64,000 bases of DNA from Citrobacter amalonaticus (GTDB lineage Bacteria > Pseudomonadota > Gammaproteobacteria > Enterobacterales > Enterobacteriaceae): assembly GCA_028994555.1 (NCBI GenBank), contig JARDVN010000001.1, positions 3,224,001 through 3,288,000 on the forward strand. Direction: 5' to 3'. How positions within the stretch are numbered: the first letter of the stretch is position 1; the number at the start of each line of letters is the position of its first letter. The position numbers and the translations under genes are program-made. This document shows positions 1 through 11,314 of the stretch, in pieces. Under the pieces are notes generated by a model that searched no databases, had not been told where the DNA came from, and saw only the letters and a list, made by a program, of their open reading frames with translations.

Positions 1-1
1 G

Positions 2-1622
2 GCGCTGTTGAAAGGGCGGTCAAACTATTTATGCCTCGAGCGCCTCGAACAGCAGGCGCTGGCGGGCGGCGATCTGCCCGTTCAGACCTTAAGCGATGTT
101 ATCCAGCTGCGTTCGTGGTCGAATCAGACCGAAGATGGCGACATCAGCACCTGTGTCAGCGTAGCGGAAGATTCCCAGGCCTGGCCGCTGGTCACCAGCA
201 CAAACGACAACTGCCTCGGCAGTGACTGCCCGCTGTATAAAGACTGTTTTGTGGTGAAAGCGCGAAAAAAAGCCATGGATGCCGATGTCGTAGTGGTCAA
301 CCATCATCTGTTTCTGGCGGATATGGTGGTCAAAGAGAGCGGATTCGGCGAACTGATCCCGGAGGCAGAGGTGATGATTTTCGACGAGGCTCATCAGTTG
401 CCAGACATTGCCAGCCAGTATTTTGGTCAGTCGCTTTCCAGCCGCCAGTTGATGGATTTGGCAAAAGACATCACCATTGCCTATCGTACCGAGCTGAAAG
501 ATACCCAACAATTGCAGAAATGCGCCGACCGTCTGGCGCAAAGCGCGCAGGATTTCCGTCTGCAACTGGGCGAGCCGGGATATCGCGGCAACCTGCGTGA
601 ACTGCTGGCCGACCAGCGAGTGCAGCGCGCTTTTTTTACTGCTCGATGATACGCTGGAGCTGTGTTACGACGTGGCGAAACTGTCACTCGGACGTTCGGC
701 ATTGCTCGATGCCGCCTTTGAACGTGCCACGCTCTATCGCGCCCGTCTCAAGCGGCTGAAAGAGATCAACCAGCCTGGCTACAGCTACTGGTATGAATGT
801 ACCTCGCGTAATTTCACCCTTGCCCTGACGCCGCTGACGGTGGCGGATAAATTCAAAGAGGTGATGGAACAAAAGCCCGGAAGCTGGATTTTCACCTCCG
901 CGACGCTGTCGGTGAATGATGATTTGCACCACTTTACGGCGCGTCTGGGGATTGAACAGGCGGAATCGATGTTGCTGCCGAGTCCGTTTGATTACACCCG
1001 TCAGGCGTTGCTCTGTGTGCCGCGAAATCTGCCACAAACCAACCAGCCGGGCGCGGCGCGACAACTGGCAGCAATGTTAAGACCGATCATCGAAGCGAAT
1101 AACGGGCGCTGCTTTATGCTTTGCACCTCGCATGCGATGATGCGCGACCTGGCGGAGCAATTTCGCGCCACCATGACGCTGCCGGTATTACTGCAGGGCG
1201 AAACCAGCAAAGGTCAGCTTTTGCAGCAGTTCGTCAGCGCGGGCAATGCACTACTGGTGGCGACCAGTAGCTTCTGGGAAGGGGTGGACGTACGCGGCGA
1301 TACGCTTTCGTTGGTGATTATCGACAAGCTGCCGTTTACCTCGCCAGACGATCCGCTACTGAAGGCGCGGATGGAAGACTGCCGTTTACGCGGCGGCGAC
1401 CCGTTTGACGAGGTGCAGTTGCCCGATGCGGTCATTACGCTTAAACAAGGTGTCGGCCGTTTGATCCGTGATGCCGATGACCGTGGCGTACTGGTGATTT
1501 GTGACAACCGCCTGGTGATGCGGCCTTACGGCGCGACGTTTCTTGCCAGCTTGCCACCTGCGCCGCGCACCCGGGATATCGCCCGTGCCGTGCGATTCCT
1601 GGCGATACCGACAGCCGAGTAA
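2..1622 (+). CDS. yoaA: YoaA, DinG/XPD-like ATP-dependent DNA helicase (5' truncated by window, frameshifted)
   Basis: This is the C-terminal five-sixths of an iron-sulfur superfamily 2 helicase; the start codon and Walker A lie before the window. The cysteines expected to hold the 4Fe-4S cluster are visible (NYLCLERL, then DNC, SDC and KDC), followed by the DEAH box (IFDEAHQ) and, near the C-terminus, the motif V/VI region GVGRLIRDADDRG. In E. coli YoaA works with the HolC subunit of DNA polymerase III in tolerance of replication-fork damage. The reading frame breaks at the seven-T run 631-637; with six T it reads through as QRAFLLLDDTLEL. tsaB follows 57 bp downstream, as in E. coli. Confidence 0.95.
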
Positions 1623-1679
1623 TTTGTGACTGAGTATGTTAAGATGCGGGCCATTTTCTTGATCTAAGCACGAAAACTC

Positions 1680-2376
1680 ATGCGAATTCTGGCTATCGAT
1701 ACCGCCACAGAAGCCTGTTCTGTGGCGCTGTGGAACGACGGTACTCTCTCAGCTCATTTTGAGCTTTGCCCACGAGAACATACTCAACGCATCCTGCCGA
1801 TGGTGCAGGATATCCTTGCCGCCAGCGGCGCCTCTCTGACGGAACTTGATGCACTGGCCTACGGTCGTGGACCGGGCAGTTTTACCGGTGTGCGTATTGG
1901 CATTGGTATTGCGCAGGGACTGGCGTTAGGCGCAGACCTGCCGATGCTGGGCGTCTCCACGCTGGCGACGATGGCGCAGGGTGCCTGGCGTAAAACCGGC
2001 GCGACCCGCGTTCTGGCGGCCATTGATGCGCGAATGGGGGGAAGTTTACTGGGCCGAGTATCAGCGCGACGATAACGGCGTCTGGCACGGTGAAGAGACC
2101 GAGGCCGTGTTAAAACCTGAGCAGGTAACCGGGCGTTTGCAACAGCTTTCTGGCGAATGGGTGACCGTAGGAACCGGATGGCCCGCCTGGCCTGAACTCG
2201 GCAAAGAGAGCGGACTGGCGCTGCGCGACGGGGACGTCCTGTTGCCCGCCGCGGAAGATATGCTGCCGATCGCCTGCCAGATGTTGGCTGACGGCAAAAC
2301 CGTCACGGTCGAGCAGGCGGAACCGGTTTATTTACGTAACAATGTGGCCTGGAAGAAACTTCCCGGAAAAGAGTGA
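1680..2376 (+). CDS. tsaB: TsaB, tRNA t6A biosynthesis protein (frameshifted)
   Basis: TsaB is the scaffold partner of TsaD and TsaE in making N6-threonylcarbamoyladenosine at position 37 of ANN-decoding tRNAs, and is essential in E. coli. The ASKHA-type N-terminus ([18 protein letters not shown]) and the glycine-rich [13 protein letters not shown] segment are clear. The frame breaks at the six-G run 2036-2041; with five G it continues as [13 protein letters not shown] and gives 231 residues, the E. coli length. Loss of an essential gene is implausible, so a sequence error is likely. It ends 59 bp before yeaY. Confidence 0.96.
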
Positions 2377-2435
2377 ATCTCAGTAGTATGACCTGTAAAA
2401 GATCGGGTCAGACGTTTGAGAGAAGGAGTCGCAGT

Positions 2436-3017
2436 ATGGCGGTTCAAAAACAAGTTGTGAAAGGCCTGCTCGCGGGCGCCATCGCCCTCATGTTAAGCGG
2501 GTGCGTTACGGTTCCGGATGCGATTAAAGGCTCCAGTCCCACGCCGCAGGACGATCTGGTGCGGGTGATGAATGCCCCGCAGCTGTATGTCGGACAGGAA
2601 GCGCGCTTTGGCGGTAAAGTGGTGGAGATTCAAAACCAGCAGGGCAAAACCCGTCTGGAAATTGCCACTGTTCCGTTGGATAGCGGCGCGCGACCGATTC
2701 TGGGCGAACCGTCGCGTGGCCGTATTTACGCCAGTGTGAACGGGTTTCTCGATCCCGTCGATTTCCGCGGTCAACTGGTCACCGTCGTTGGGCCGATTAC
2801 CGGAACTGTCGACGGTAAAGTGGGCAGCACGCCATACAAATTCATGACGATGGACGTGACGGGCTATAAACGCTGGCGTCTTGCCCAGCAGGTGGTGATG
2901 CCACCGCAGCCGATCGACCCGTGGTTCTACGGCGGGAGAGGGTGGCCATACGGCTACGGCGGCTGGGGATGGTATAACCCAGGCCCGGCACAGGTTCAAA
3001 CGATAGTCACAGAGTAA
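2436..3017 (+). CDS. yeaY: YeaY, Slp-family outer-membrane lipoprotein
   Basis: This 193-residue protein has a type II signal peptide: positively charged start ([10 protein letters not shown]), hydrophobic core, and a lipobox LSGC with the acylated Cys at about residue 25. The rest is the Slp domain ([20 protein letters not shown]), ending in a Gly/Tyr/Trp-rich tail. The start was chosen by the strong Shine-Dalgarno AGAAGGAG just upstream and by the E. coli length; in-frame upstream starts would spoil the signal peptide. In E. coli it belongs to the sigma-E envelope-stress regulon. Molecular function is unknown. Confidence 0.93.
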   Translation: MAVQKQVVKGLLAGAIALMLSGCVTVPDAIKGSSPTPQDDLVRVMNAPQLYVGQEARFGGKVVEIQNQQGKTRLEIATVPLDSGARPILGEPSRGRIYASVNGFLDPVDFRGQLVTVVGPITGTVDGKVGSTPYKFMTMDVTGYKRWRLAQQVVMPPQPIDPWFYGGRGWPYGYGGWGWYNPGPAQVQTIVTE

Positions 3018-3038
3018 CCCTTTGTATTATCAGTAAAA

Positions 3039-3064
3039 GAAACAGCGGCTGGTCCGCTGTTTCT
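3039..3064 (+). terminator. Hairpin after yeaY
   Basis: AGAAACAGCGG and CCGCTGTTTCT are perfect inverted arms around a short CTGGT loop, 20 bp after the yeaY stop. There is no long T-run, so termination strength is uncertain. The right arm and loop coincide with a FadR-like operator. Confidence 0.6.
3047..3063 (+). promoter_or_regulatory. Distal FadR-like operator of fadD
   Basis: GGCTGGTCCGCTGTTTC resembles the FadR consensus (AACTGGTCNGACCAGTT) in its CTGGTCNG core and, as I remember it, matches the distal of two FadR sites upstream of E. coli fadD. It lies 159-175 bp before the fadD start and inside the yeaY 3' hairpin. Confidence 0.6.
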
Positions 3065-3132
3065 GCATTAGTCATGTCATAACAAAAATAAATAGTGACG
3101 CGCTTCGCAACCTTTCAGATGAGTAATTAATA

Positions 3133-3149
3133 AACTGGTACGCTGAGTT
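3133..3149 (+). promoter_or_regulatory. Proximal FadR-like operator of fadD
   Basis: AACTGGTACGCTGAGTT fits the FadR consensus at most positions and lies 73-89 bp before the fadD start, where FadR represses E. coli fadD in the absence of long-chain acyl-CoA. Confidence 0.7.
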
Positions 3150-3221
3150 AATATTATGTTAACGACTTGTTTATTATCTGGGGTTGAGATGACGACGAAC
3201 ACTCATTTTAGAGGTGATGCA

Positions 3222-4908
3222 GTGAAGAAGGTTTGGCTAAACCGTTATCCCGCAGATGTGCCTGCGGAGATCAATCCTGACCGTTATCAATCCCTGGTAG
3301 AACTGTTTGAACAGTCTGTCGCGCGTTATGCCGATCAACCTGCCTTCGTTAACATGGGGGGAGGTGATGACCTTCCGTAAGCTGGAGGAGCGCAGCCGCG
3401 CCTTTTCTGCTTATCTGCAACAGGGACTGGGGCTGAAAAAAGGCGACCGCGTCGCGCTGATGATGCCAAACCTGTTGCAATATCCGGTGGCGCTGTTTGG
3501 TATATTGCGTGCCGGGATGATCGTGGTGAACGTCAACCCGCTTTACACTCCGCGTGAGCTGGAGCATCAGCTAAACGACAGCGGCGCGGCGGCGATTGTA
3601 ATTGTCTCCAACTTTGCCCATACCCTGGAAAAGGTGGTAGACAAAACCAGCGTGAAGCACGTCATTCTGACGCGAATGGGCGATCAGCTCTCGACAGCCA
3701 AAGGCACGCTGGTGAACTTCGTTGTGAAGTACATCAAACGCCTGGTGCCGAAATACCATCTGCCGGATGCGATCTCTTTTCGCAGTGCGCTGCACGCCGG
3801 TTACCGTATGCAGTATGTTAAGCCGGAAGTGGTTTCTGAGGATCTGGCGTTTTTGCAGTACACCGGCGGAACGACCGGGGTGGCGAAAGGGGCGATGCTG
3901 ACGCACCGCAACATGCTGGCCAACCTGGAACAGGTGAAAGCCACTTACGGACCGCTTTTGCATCCAGGTAAAGAACTGGTGGTGACTGCGTTGCCGCTGT
4001 ACCACATTTTTGCCCTGACCATGAACTGCCTGCTGTTTATTGAGCTGGGCGGGCAGAATCTGCTGATCACCAACCCGCGTGATATTCCGGGTCTGGTAAA
4101 AGAGTTGGCGAAGTACCCGTTTACCGCGATGACTGGCGTCAACACCCTGTTTAATGCGCTGCTGAACAACAAAGAGTTCCAGCAACTGGATTTCTCCACG
4201 CTGCATCTTTCTGCGGGCGGCGGCATGCCGGTACAACAGGCGGTGGCAGAACGCTGGGTGAAGCTGACGGGACAATACCTGCTTGAAGGATATGGGCTGA
4301 CCGAGTGCGCGCCGCTGGTCAGCGTTAACCCGCACGATATTGATTATCACAGCGGCAGCATTGGCCTGCCGGTGCCATCGACCGAAGCTAAACTGGTGGA
4401 TGACGATGACAATGAAGTCTCACCGGATCAGCCGGGAGAACTGTGCGTAAAAGGGCCACAGGTGATGCTGGGCTACTGGCAGCGTCCGGATGCGACCGAT
4501 GAAATCATTAAAAACGGCTGGCTGCACACTGGGGATATCGCCGTGATGGACGATGAAGGCTTCCTGCGCATTGTCGACCGCAAGAAAGATATGATTCTGG
4601 TCTCCGGTTTTAACGTTTATCCGAATGAGATCGAAGATGTGGTGATGCAGCATCCGGGCGTGCTGGAAGTGGCGGCGGTCGGTGTCCCCTCCGGCAGCAG
4701 CGGCGAAGCGGTGAAGATTTTTGTGGTCAAGAAAGACGCGTCGCTGACCGATGAGGCGCTGGTTACGTTCTGTCGCCGCCAGCTTACTGGCTATAAAGTG
4801 CCGAAGCTGGTGGAATTTCGCGATGAACTGCCGAAATCAAACGTCGGCAAAATTTTACGTCGAGAATTGCGTGACGAAGCCCGCGCCAAAGTGGACAATA
4901 AGGGTTGA
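3222..4908 (+). CDS. fadD: FadD, long-chain fatty acid-CoA ligase (frameshifted)
   Basis: FadD activates exogenous long-chain fatty acids to acyl-CoA at the inner membrane, feeding beta-oxidation and the FadR inducer pool. The AMP-binding motif [16 protein letters not shown] and the fatty-acyl-CoA-synthetase signature ([20 protein letters not shown]) are intact. The six-G run 3356-3361 breaks the frame after FVNMG; with five G the product is 561 residues, the E. coli length. I chose the GTG at 3222 ([13 protein letters not shown], with AGAGG upstream); an in-frame ATG at 3189 would add 11 residues. Two FadR-like sites precede it and a strong terminator follows. Confidence 0.97.
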
Positions 4909-4964
4909 GCGTTTAACCACAAAGAAGGAAGAACCACGCTTTTTCCTTCTTTATCAGCAATCTG

Positions 4965-4991
4965 ACGCCGGGTGAATCCGGCGTTTTTTTT
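4965..4991 (+). terminator. Rho-independent terminator of fadD
   Basis: Seven-base-pair stem ACGCCGG/CCGGCGT with a six-base loop, followed by eight T. Confidence 0.9.
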
Positions 4992-5016
4992 GGCGTAAAA
5001 CCGAAGAGAATGCAAT

Positions 5017-6144
5017 TTGAATTACCAAATGATCACCACTGACGACTCGCTGGCGACCCTGTGCGAAGCGGTCCGTGCGTTTCCTGCGATTGCCCTGGAT
5101 ACCGAATTTGTTCGTACCCGCACCTATTATCCGCAACTGGGTCTGATCCAGCTGTTTGACGGCGAACATGTCGCACTGATCGATCCACTCGGCATTAACG
5201 ACTGGTCGCCACTGAAGGCGATTCTGCGCGATACCGCCATCACCAAGTTTTTGCACGCGGGCAGTGAAGATCTGGAAGTCTTTCTGAATGCATTTGGCGA
5301 ACTGCCGCAACCGCTGATCGACACCCAAATCCTGGCCGCATTTTGCGGCCGACCGCTGTCGTGGGGATTTGCCTCGATGGTAGAAGAGTACACCGGCGTG
5401 GCGCTGGATAAGAGCGAGTCACGTACCGACTGGCTGGCGCGTCCGCTCAGTGAACGTCAGTGCGAATATGCTGCTGCCGATGTCTGGTATTTGTTACCGA
5501 TTGCCGGGAAACTGATGGCGGAAACCGAAGCCGCAGGCTGGCTGTCTGCGGCGCTGGATGAGTGTCGCCTGATGCAAACCCGGCGTCAGGAGATCCTGGC
5601 GCCCGAAGAGGCCTGGCGCGATATCACCAACGCCTGGCAGTTACGCACGCGTCAGTTGGCCTGTCTGCAACTGCTTGCCGACTGGCGGTTACGTAAAGCG
5701 CGTGAGCGCGATCTGGCCGTTAACTTCGTGGTTCGTGAAGAGCATCTGTGGTCCGTGGCGCGCTATATGCCGGGCAGCATGGGCGAACTCGACAGTCTGG
5801 GGCTTTCCGGTAGTGAAATTCGCTTCCACGGCAAAACGCTGCTCTCGCTGGTTGCCAAAGCGCAGGCGTTGCCGGAAGAGGCGCTACCGGAACCGCTGCT
5901 GAATCTGATGGACATGCCGGGTTATCGCAAAGCGTTTAAGGCAATTAAAGCACTGGTGACCGACGTGAGTGCGGAACATCACGTCAGCGCAGAGCTGTTG
6001 GCCTCGCGTCGCCAGATTAACCAGTTACTCAACTGGCACTGGAAATTAAAACCGCAAAGTACGCAACCCGAACTGATCTCTGGCTGGCGGGCGGCGTTAA
6101 TGGCAGAGAAGCTCACCGCGTTGCTGCAGGAGTATCCGCAGTAA
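5017..6144 (+). CDS. rnd: Ribonuclease D
   Basis: RNase D is a 3'-5' exoribonuclease trimming tRNA 3' ends and other small RNAs. The DEDDy exonuclease motifs are all visible: DTEFVRTRTYYPQLGLIQL (Exo I), HAGSEDLEVF (Exo II) and YAAADVWYL (Exo III), followed by the HRDC domains. The 375-residue frame is intact and begins with a TTG codon, which is also used in E. coli and is known to keep expression low there. It sits between fadD and dmlA; the E. coli yeaVWX genes that normally follow rnd are absent. Confidence 0.97.
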   Translation: MNYQMITTDDSLATLCEAVRAFPAIALDTEFVRTRTYYPQLGLIQLFDGEHVALIDPLGINDWSPLKAILRDTAITKFLHAGSEDLEVFLNAFGELPQPLIDTQILAAFCGRPLSWGFASMVEEYTGVALDKSESRTDWLARPLSERQCEYAAADVWYLLPIAGKLMAETEAAGWLSAALDECRLMQTRRQEILAPEEAWRDITNAWQLRTRQLACLQLLADWRLRKARERDLAVNFVVREEHLWSVARYMPGSMGELDSLGLSGSEIRFHGKTLLSLVAKAQALPEEALPEPLLNLMDMPGYRKAFKAIKALVTDVSAEHHVSAELLASRRQINQLLNWHWKLKPQSTQPELISGWRAALMAEKLTALLQEYPQ

Positions 6145-6156
6145 GCGACTCTTGCC

Positions 6157-6182
6157 GCCGGATGCCGTTAACCGCATCCGGC
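6157..6182. repeat. REP-like palindrome between convergent rnd and dmlA
   Basis: GCCGGATGC and GCATCCGGC form a 9-bp inverted repeat with an 8-base loop, typical of an enterobacterial REP unit in a convergent intergenic gap. It may act as a bidirectional 3' end. Confidence 0.75.
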
Positions 6183-6191
6183 GCGATGGCT

Positions 6192-7278
6192 TTACGACGT
6201 CAGCACCTTACAAATCGCCTCGCCGACCTGCTGCGTTGAGGCGCTGCCCTTCAGATCCGGCGTTTTCGGTCCGTTGGTAATCACCTGTTCAATCGCGGCC
6301 AGAATCCCGTCATGCGCGGCGGTGTATTTCGCTTCTCCTGCGCCGAGGAAATCCAGCATCATCGCCCCCGCCCAGATGGTCGCAATCGGATTCGCGATAT
6401 TCTTGCCGTAAATATCTGGTGCTGAACCATGCACCGGTTCGAACAACGACGGGAACGCGCGTTCAGGATTCAGGTTGGCCGAGGGGGGCAATGCCGATGG
6501 TGCCGGTACAGGCCGGGCCGAGATCGGAAAGAATGTCACCAAACAGGTTCGAGGCGACCACCACGTCGAAGCGCTCCGGCTGCATCACAAAACGGGCGCA
6601 AAGAATATCAATGTGCTGCTTGTCCCAGCGGATATCGGGATAGTGCTGCGCCATGGCCTCTACGCGTGTATCCCAGAACGGCATACTGATTGCCAGACCG
6701 TTGGATTTGGTCGCCGACGTCAGCGTTTTCCGCGGCCGACTTTGGGCTAATTCAAACGCATAGCGCAGAATGCGATCCACGCCCCGGCGGGTGAACACGG
6801 ACTCCTGAATGACCACCTCATGCTCGGTGCCCGGGTTAATATGTCCGCCCAGCGAAGAGTATTCCCCTTCGGTGTTTTCACGCACGACGTAGAAATCGAT
6901 GTCGCCCGGTTTCTTCCCGGCCAGCGGGCAGGGCACGCCGGGGAAGAGGCGGACCGGGCGCAGGTTCACGTATTGATCAAATTCCCGACGAAATTTCAGC
7001 AGTGAGCCCCACAGGGAAATATGGTCCGGAACCGTCTCCGGCCAGCCGACGGCACCAAAGTAAATGGCGTCAAAGGAGGATAACTGCTCGCGCCAGTCAT
7101 CCGGCATCATTTTCCCGTGCTCAAGGTAATAATCACAGCTGGCCCATTCGAACGTCTCAACGCTGAGCGAGAGGTCCCAGCGTCTGGCGGCGGCCTGCAA
7201 TACGCGAAGGCCTTCAGGCAGCACTTCCTTACCGATTCCATCACCGGCAATGGCGGCAATACGACAGGTTTTCTTCAT
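6192..7278 (-). CDS. dmlA: DmlA, D-malate dehydrogenase (decarboxylating), frameshifted
   Basis: This member of the isocitrate/isopropylmalate dehydrogenase family oxidises D-malate to pyruvate and CO2 with NAD+ and lets E. coli grow on D-malate. Family motifs include [14 protein letters not shown] at the N-terminus, [25 protein letters not shown] and the metal-binding [12 protein letters not shown]. The six-G run 6483-6488 breaks the frame; with five bases it reads [14 protein letters not shown] and gives 361 residues as in E. coli. I start at [10 protein letters not shown]; an in-frame ATG 12 bp upstream is less likely. It is divergent from its regulator dmlR. Confidence 0.94.
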
Positions 7279-7381
7279 ACCAGTTCTCACTTGTAGGGTA
7301 GCGAAATTGACTTTTCCCTTATCCTATAATTGACTGAACGACAGTTAATCTCCCTAACTGGTGAAACATAAAACACAGATC
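7279..7381. promoter_or_regulatory. Divergent dmlA/dmlR promoter region
   Basis: A 103-bp gap separates the two start codons. In E. coli the LysR-type DmlR activates dmlA from such a shared region. A possible T-N11-A element was not resolved with confidence. Confidence 0.5.
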
Positions 7382-8300
7382 ATGAATAATCCTCCTTTGC
7401 TGACTGATTTACGCGTCTTTCTTCTGGTCGCCCGGCGGGCGGGATTCGCTGCCGTCGCCCAGGAGCTGGGCGTCTCACCAGCGTATGTCAGTAAACGCAT
7501 TGCGCTGCTTGAGCAGAACCTGAATGTGGTTTTACTTCACCGCACCACGCGTCGCGTCACCATTACGGAAGAGGGGGAGCGTATCTATGAGTGGGCGCAG
7601 CGTATTCTGCATGATGTCGATCGGATGATGGATGAACTCTCTGATGTCCGTCAGGTTCCGCAAGGGATGCTGCGAATCATCAGTAGTTTTGGTTTTGGCC
7701 GACAGGTTGTGGCGCCTGCGCTGTCCGCCCTGGCAAGACAGTATCCGCAACTGGAGTTGCGCTTTGATGTGGAAGACCGGCTGGTGGATTTGGCCAATGA
7801 AGGTGTCGATCTCGATATCCGTATTGGCGATGACATTGCGCCGAACTTAATCGCCCGCAAGCTGGGGACTAACTATCGAATCCTCTGTGCATCCCCCCTC
7901 GTTCCTGGCGCAGCACGGTACGCCAAAACAGCTTGCCGATCTTGCTACCAGTTCCTGCTTAGTGATCAAAGAGCGCGACCATCCCTTCGGGATCTGGCAA
8001 TTGCAGAATAAAGAGGGGTCGCACGCCATTAAGGTGACCGGGCCGCTGTCATCGAATCATGGTGAGATTGTGCATCAATGGTGTCTGGACGGACAGGGGA
8101 TTGCGCTGCGCTCCTGGTGGGATGTCTGCGATAACATCGCCAGCGGTCATCTGGTGCATGTCCTGCCGGAGTATTATCAGCCGGCCAATATCTGGGCGGT
8201 GTATGTTTCACGACTGGCGACGTCTGCCAAAGTGCGTATTACGGTGGAATTTTTGCGCCGCTATTTTGCCGAGCGCTATCCGACATTCTCGCTGAAATAA
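7382..8300 (+). CDS. dmlR: DmlR, LysR-family activator of dmlA (frameshifted)
   Basis: The N-terminal winged helix-turn-helix (LLTDLRVFLLVARRAGFAAVAQELGVSPAYVSKRIALLEQ, residues about 6-45) is typical of LysR-type regulators, and the remainder is the effector-binding domain. The six-C run 7893-7898 breaks the frame; with five C it reads ILCASPSFLAQHG, giving 305 residues (E. coli 307). The start is placed at MNNPPLLTDL by homology; an in-frame ATG at 7361 would add seven residues. In E. coli it is required for aerobic growth on D-malate. Confidence 0.94.
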
Positions 8301-8363
8301 AGCTGCTGGCGTAAGCGCTTCCCTTGAGCGGGTGCATCCGTTAGCATATTGTTTCGCGGCTAA

Positions 8364-9037
<674 letters not shown>

Positions 9038-9046
9038 TCCTTGTGG

Positions 9047-9067
9047 CCCGCCTGGCGGCGGGCTTTC
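9047..9067 (+). terminator. Weak terminator after leuE
   Basis: GCCCGCC/GGCGGGC stem followed by only three T residues. Confidence 0.5.
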
Positions 9068-9167
9068 TATGAAGGATCCCCCCCATAAAACAGCGTGTTA
9101 TTGGCGGTTCACTTTTGAATAATCTCATGTAAAATCCGCACTTTATATTTTGTTCGCAGGATAATCG

Positions 9168-11147
9168 ATGAAATATCGTTCTGATATTGACGGCATAAGG
9201 GCGATTGCCGTATTGCTGGTGGTGTTATTTCACGCCGGGTTTTCGCTGTTTGCCTCCGGATTTATCGGGGTCGATATTTTCTTCGTCATTTCTGGCTTTC
9301 TCATTGCATCGATCATTAAAGATCGAATGGATGCCGGGAATTTCAGTTTTAGCGATTTTTACCTGCGTAGAATATGGCGATTGCAACCCGCTATGCTGAC
9401 AATGATGTTGCTGTGCGTTGTCATTGCGTCAGTATTCTGGCTGCCTGAAGATTACGCGCCGTTTCTCAAAAGCATAAAGCAGACGCTCCTGATCGTCTCA
9501 AATCGCTACTTTGGCGATGAAACCACCGCCTACGCCGCGCCGGATTCAAATGCCATGCTGTTGCTTCACACCTGGTCTTTATCCATCGAGTGGCAGTGGT
9601 ATGTCTTTTTCCCGGTAATCTTTTACATCATCCGTAAGAAAACCCACGATTCGGTGCTTAATTATCTGGCACCATTGCTGACGGTGGCAGGCATTTATAT
9701 CGCCTGGCACTATTCAGGGGCGCATCCGACGAAAACATACTATTTCGTCGCCTCCCGGCTCTTTGAATTTATGCTCGGCGTCTGTGCCTGTGTTTATCTC
9801 CCGATGGCGAAGAAAATAAACAAGGCTGTGCTTAATAGCCTTTCGTTCTTTGCGCTAGCGGCTATATTTTTTATCAGTGTCAGAAATGATGTCATTCTGG
9901 GTTATCCCAATGCTTACACACTGATCGTTTGCCTCAGTACTGCGGTGTTGATTTTCACCGGTAGCCAGCAACATATCCTGACCAATACGCTGCTCTCATT
10001 CCCGCCGCTGGTCTGGCTCGGCACGATCTCCTATTCGCTTTATCTCTTCCACTGGCCGATTTTCGCGACGCTACATTACATTGGAATTACCAGTGTCTAT
10101 GCCAGAATAGCCGGTTTAGCTCTGGCCATACTGCTGGCGATGGGGTCATATTATTTCATTGAGAAACCTTATCGGAAACCTCGTCAGTCATTGAAGAAAA
10201 CGCTGATTCTTCTGGTGGTTATCCCACTGATTGCCATTATTACTCTGATGTCGGTCAGTAAGCGCTTTGACGGATTTAGTTATCTGCGGTTCGGCGAGTC
10301 GTTAAGCCATATCAACAGTGTGCTCAAAGAGACGAAGATAAAACAGCGCCAGGACTGTATGAACGAAAACGTCACAGGAACCGATATGGCCTGCGTTGTG
10401 GGGGGATAAAATTGCATCGGATAAAGCGTTACTGATGGGCGATTCGCATTCTAATCAGTACTGGAATTTCTTTGATGTTATGGGCAAAAATGCACATGTC
10501 GCTGTTGATATGAAAGCGACGTCACTGTGCCTGGCAATCCCTCGTGTGTATCACGCCGATCTCTATACCTATAAAGGGGATTATTACCGGGCCTGTCACG
10601 AGAACGTCAAAAAATACTACGAGGCGATCCGAAGCCATAAGTATAAATATGTGATCATTTCCCAGGTCTGGGAAAATTATGCGGCATTTAAGGTCAGATC
10701 GCAGATTGAGGATTCCCCCCTCGCCTGCGGAATCTATCAATATCCTCACACGAGCCACGGAACAGGCAATACAAGATATTATTGATGCCGGAGCGCAGCC
10801 AATACTGGTGAAAACGATGTTCCCGATGCCAAAGAATTTCCTGACCTGTTTTTATGAACATTTTAAAACGCGGGGAGAGTACGAGCATCAGGCATGTAAT
10901 CCGAATCCACAGATTACTAAAACGGTCTGGACGGAACCGTTTTTTGCCACGTTACAGGCGCGCTTTCCATCGTTAATCATTGTCGATCCTAAAAGTGTGC
11001 AATGTCCTGGCGGACTGTGCAGGACAGAAATTGAGGGCATTCCGCTATATCGCGACGTTGGCCATTTAAATGACTACGCCACGAAAACATTGGGGGGAGG
11101 CGTATCTGCAAAAATTCGGCAATCCACTTAAAGCACCTGACCGATAA
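9168..11147 (+). CDS. OafA/YrhL-type membrane O-acyltransferase with C-terminal SGNH domain (frameshifted three times)
   Basis: Reconstructed length is about 658 residues. Residues 1-350 form an acyltransferase-3 membrane domain: DIDGIRAIAVLLVVLFHAG with the conserved His, FIGVDIFFVISGFL, then roughly ten hydrophobic helices and FIEKPYRKP. After a helix at about 345-365 comes a periplasmic SGNH-hydrolase-like domain starting at ALLMGDSHSNQYW, with the DxxH pair in DVGHLNDYA near the C-terminus. Such fusions acetylate surface polysaccharide (O-antigen, peptidoglycan or other glycans); the substrate here cannot be read from sequence. Extra bases lie in runs 10400-10405 (G), 10715-10720 (C) and 11092-11097 (G). 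It stands alone between leuE and yeaR, where E. coli has no such gene, and looks more A+T-rich than its neighbours by eye, suggesting acquisition. Confidence 0.85.
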
Positions 11148-11314
11148 AATTGCAGGAGGAAAGTCTGGGGACAGCCTTTCCTCTGTCAGACAAAGCCTGT
11201 GACGAAATTCACTTGCCCCTTTTGGTGTATTTTAAATGCCATTTATGAAGCGTAACCTTTCCGGAACAGCGGTTTACTCACGACCGCATCATACCGACGG
11301 GAAGAGGGAAGGAC

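Noticed and set aside
3189..3221. Upstream ATG of fadD as the true start
   Set aside because: The GTG at 3222 gives the exact family N-terminus and length with a suitable AGAGG; the extra 11 residues are not conserved.
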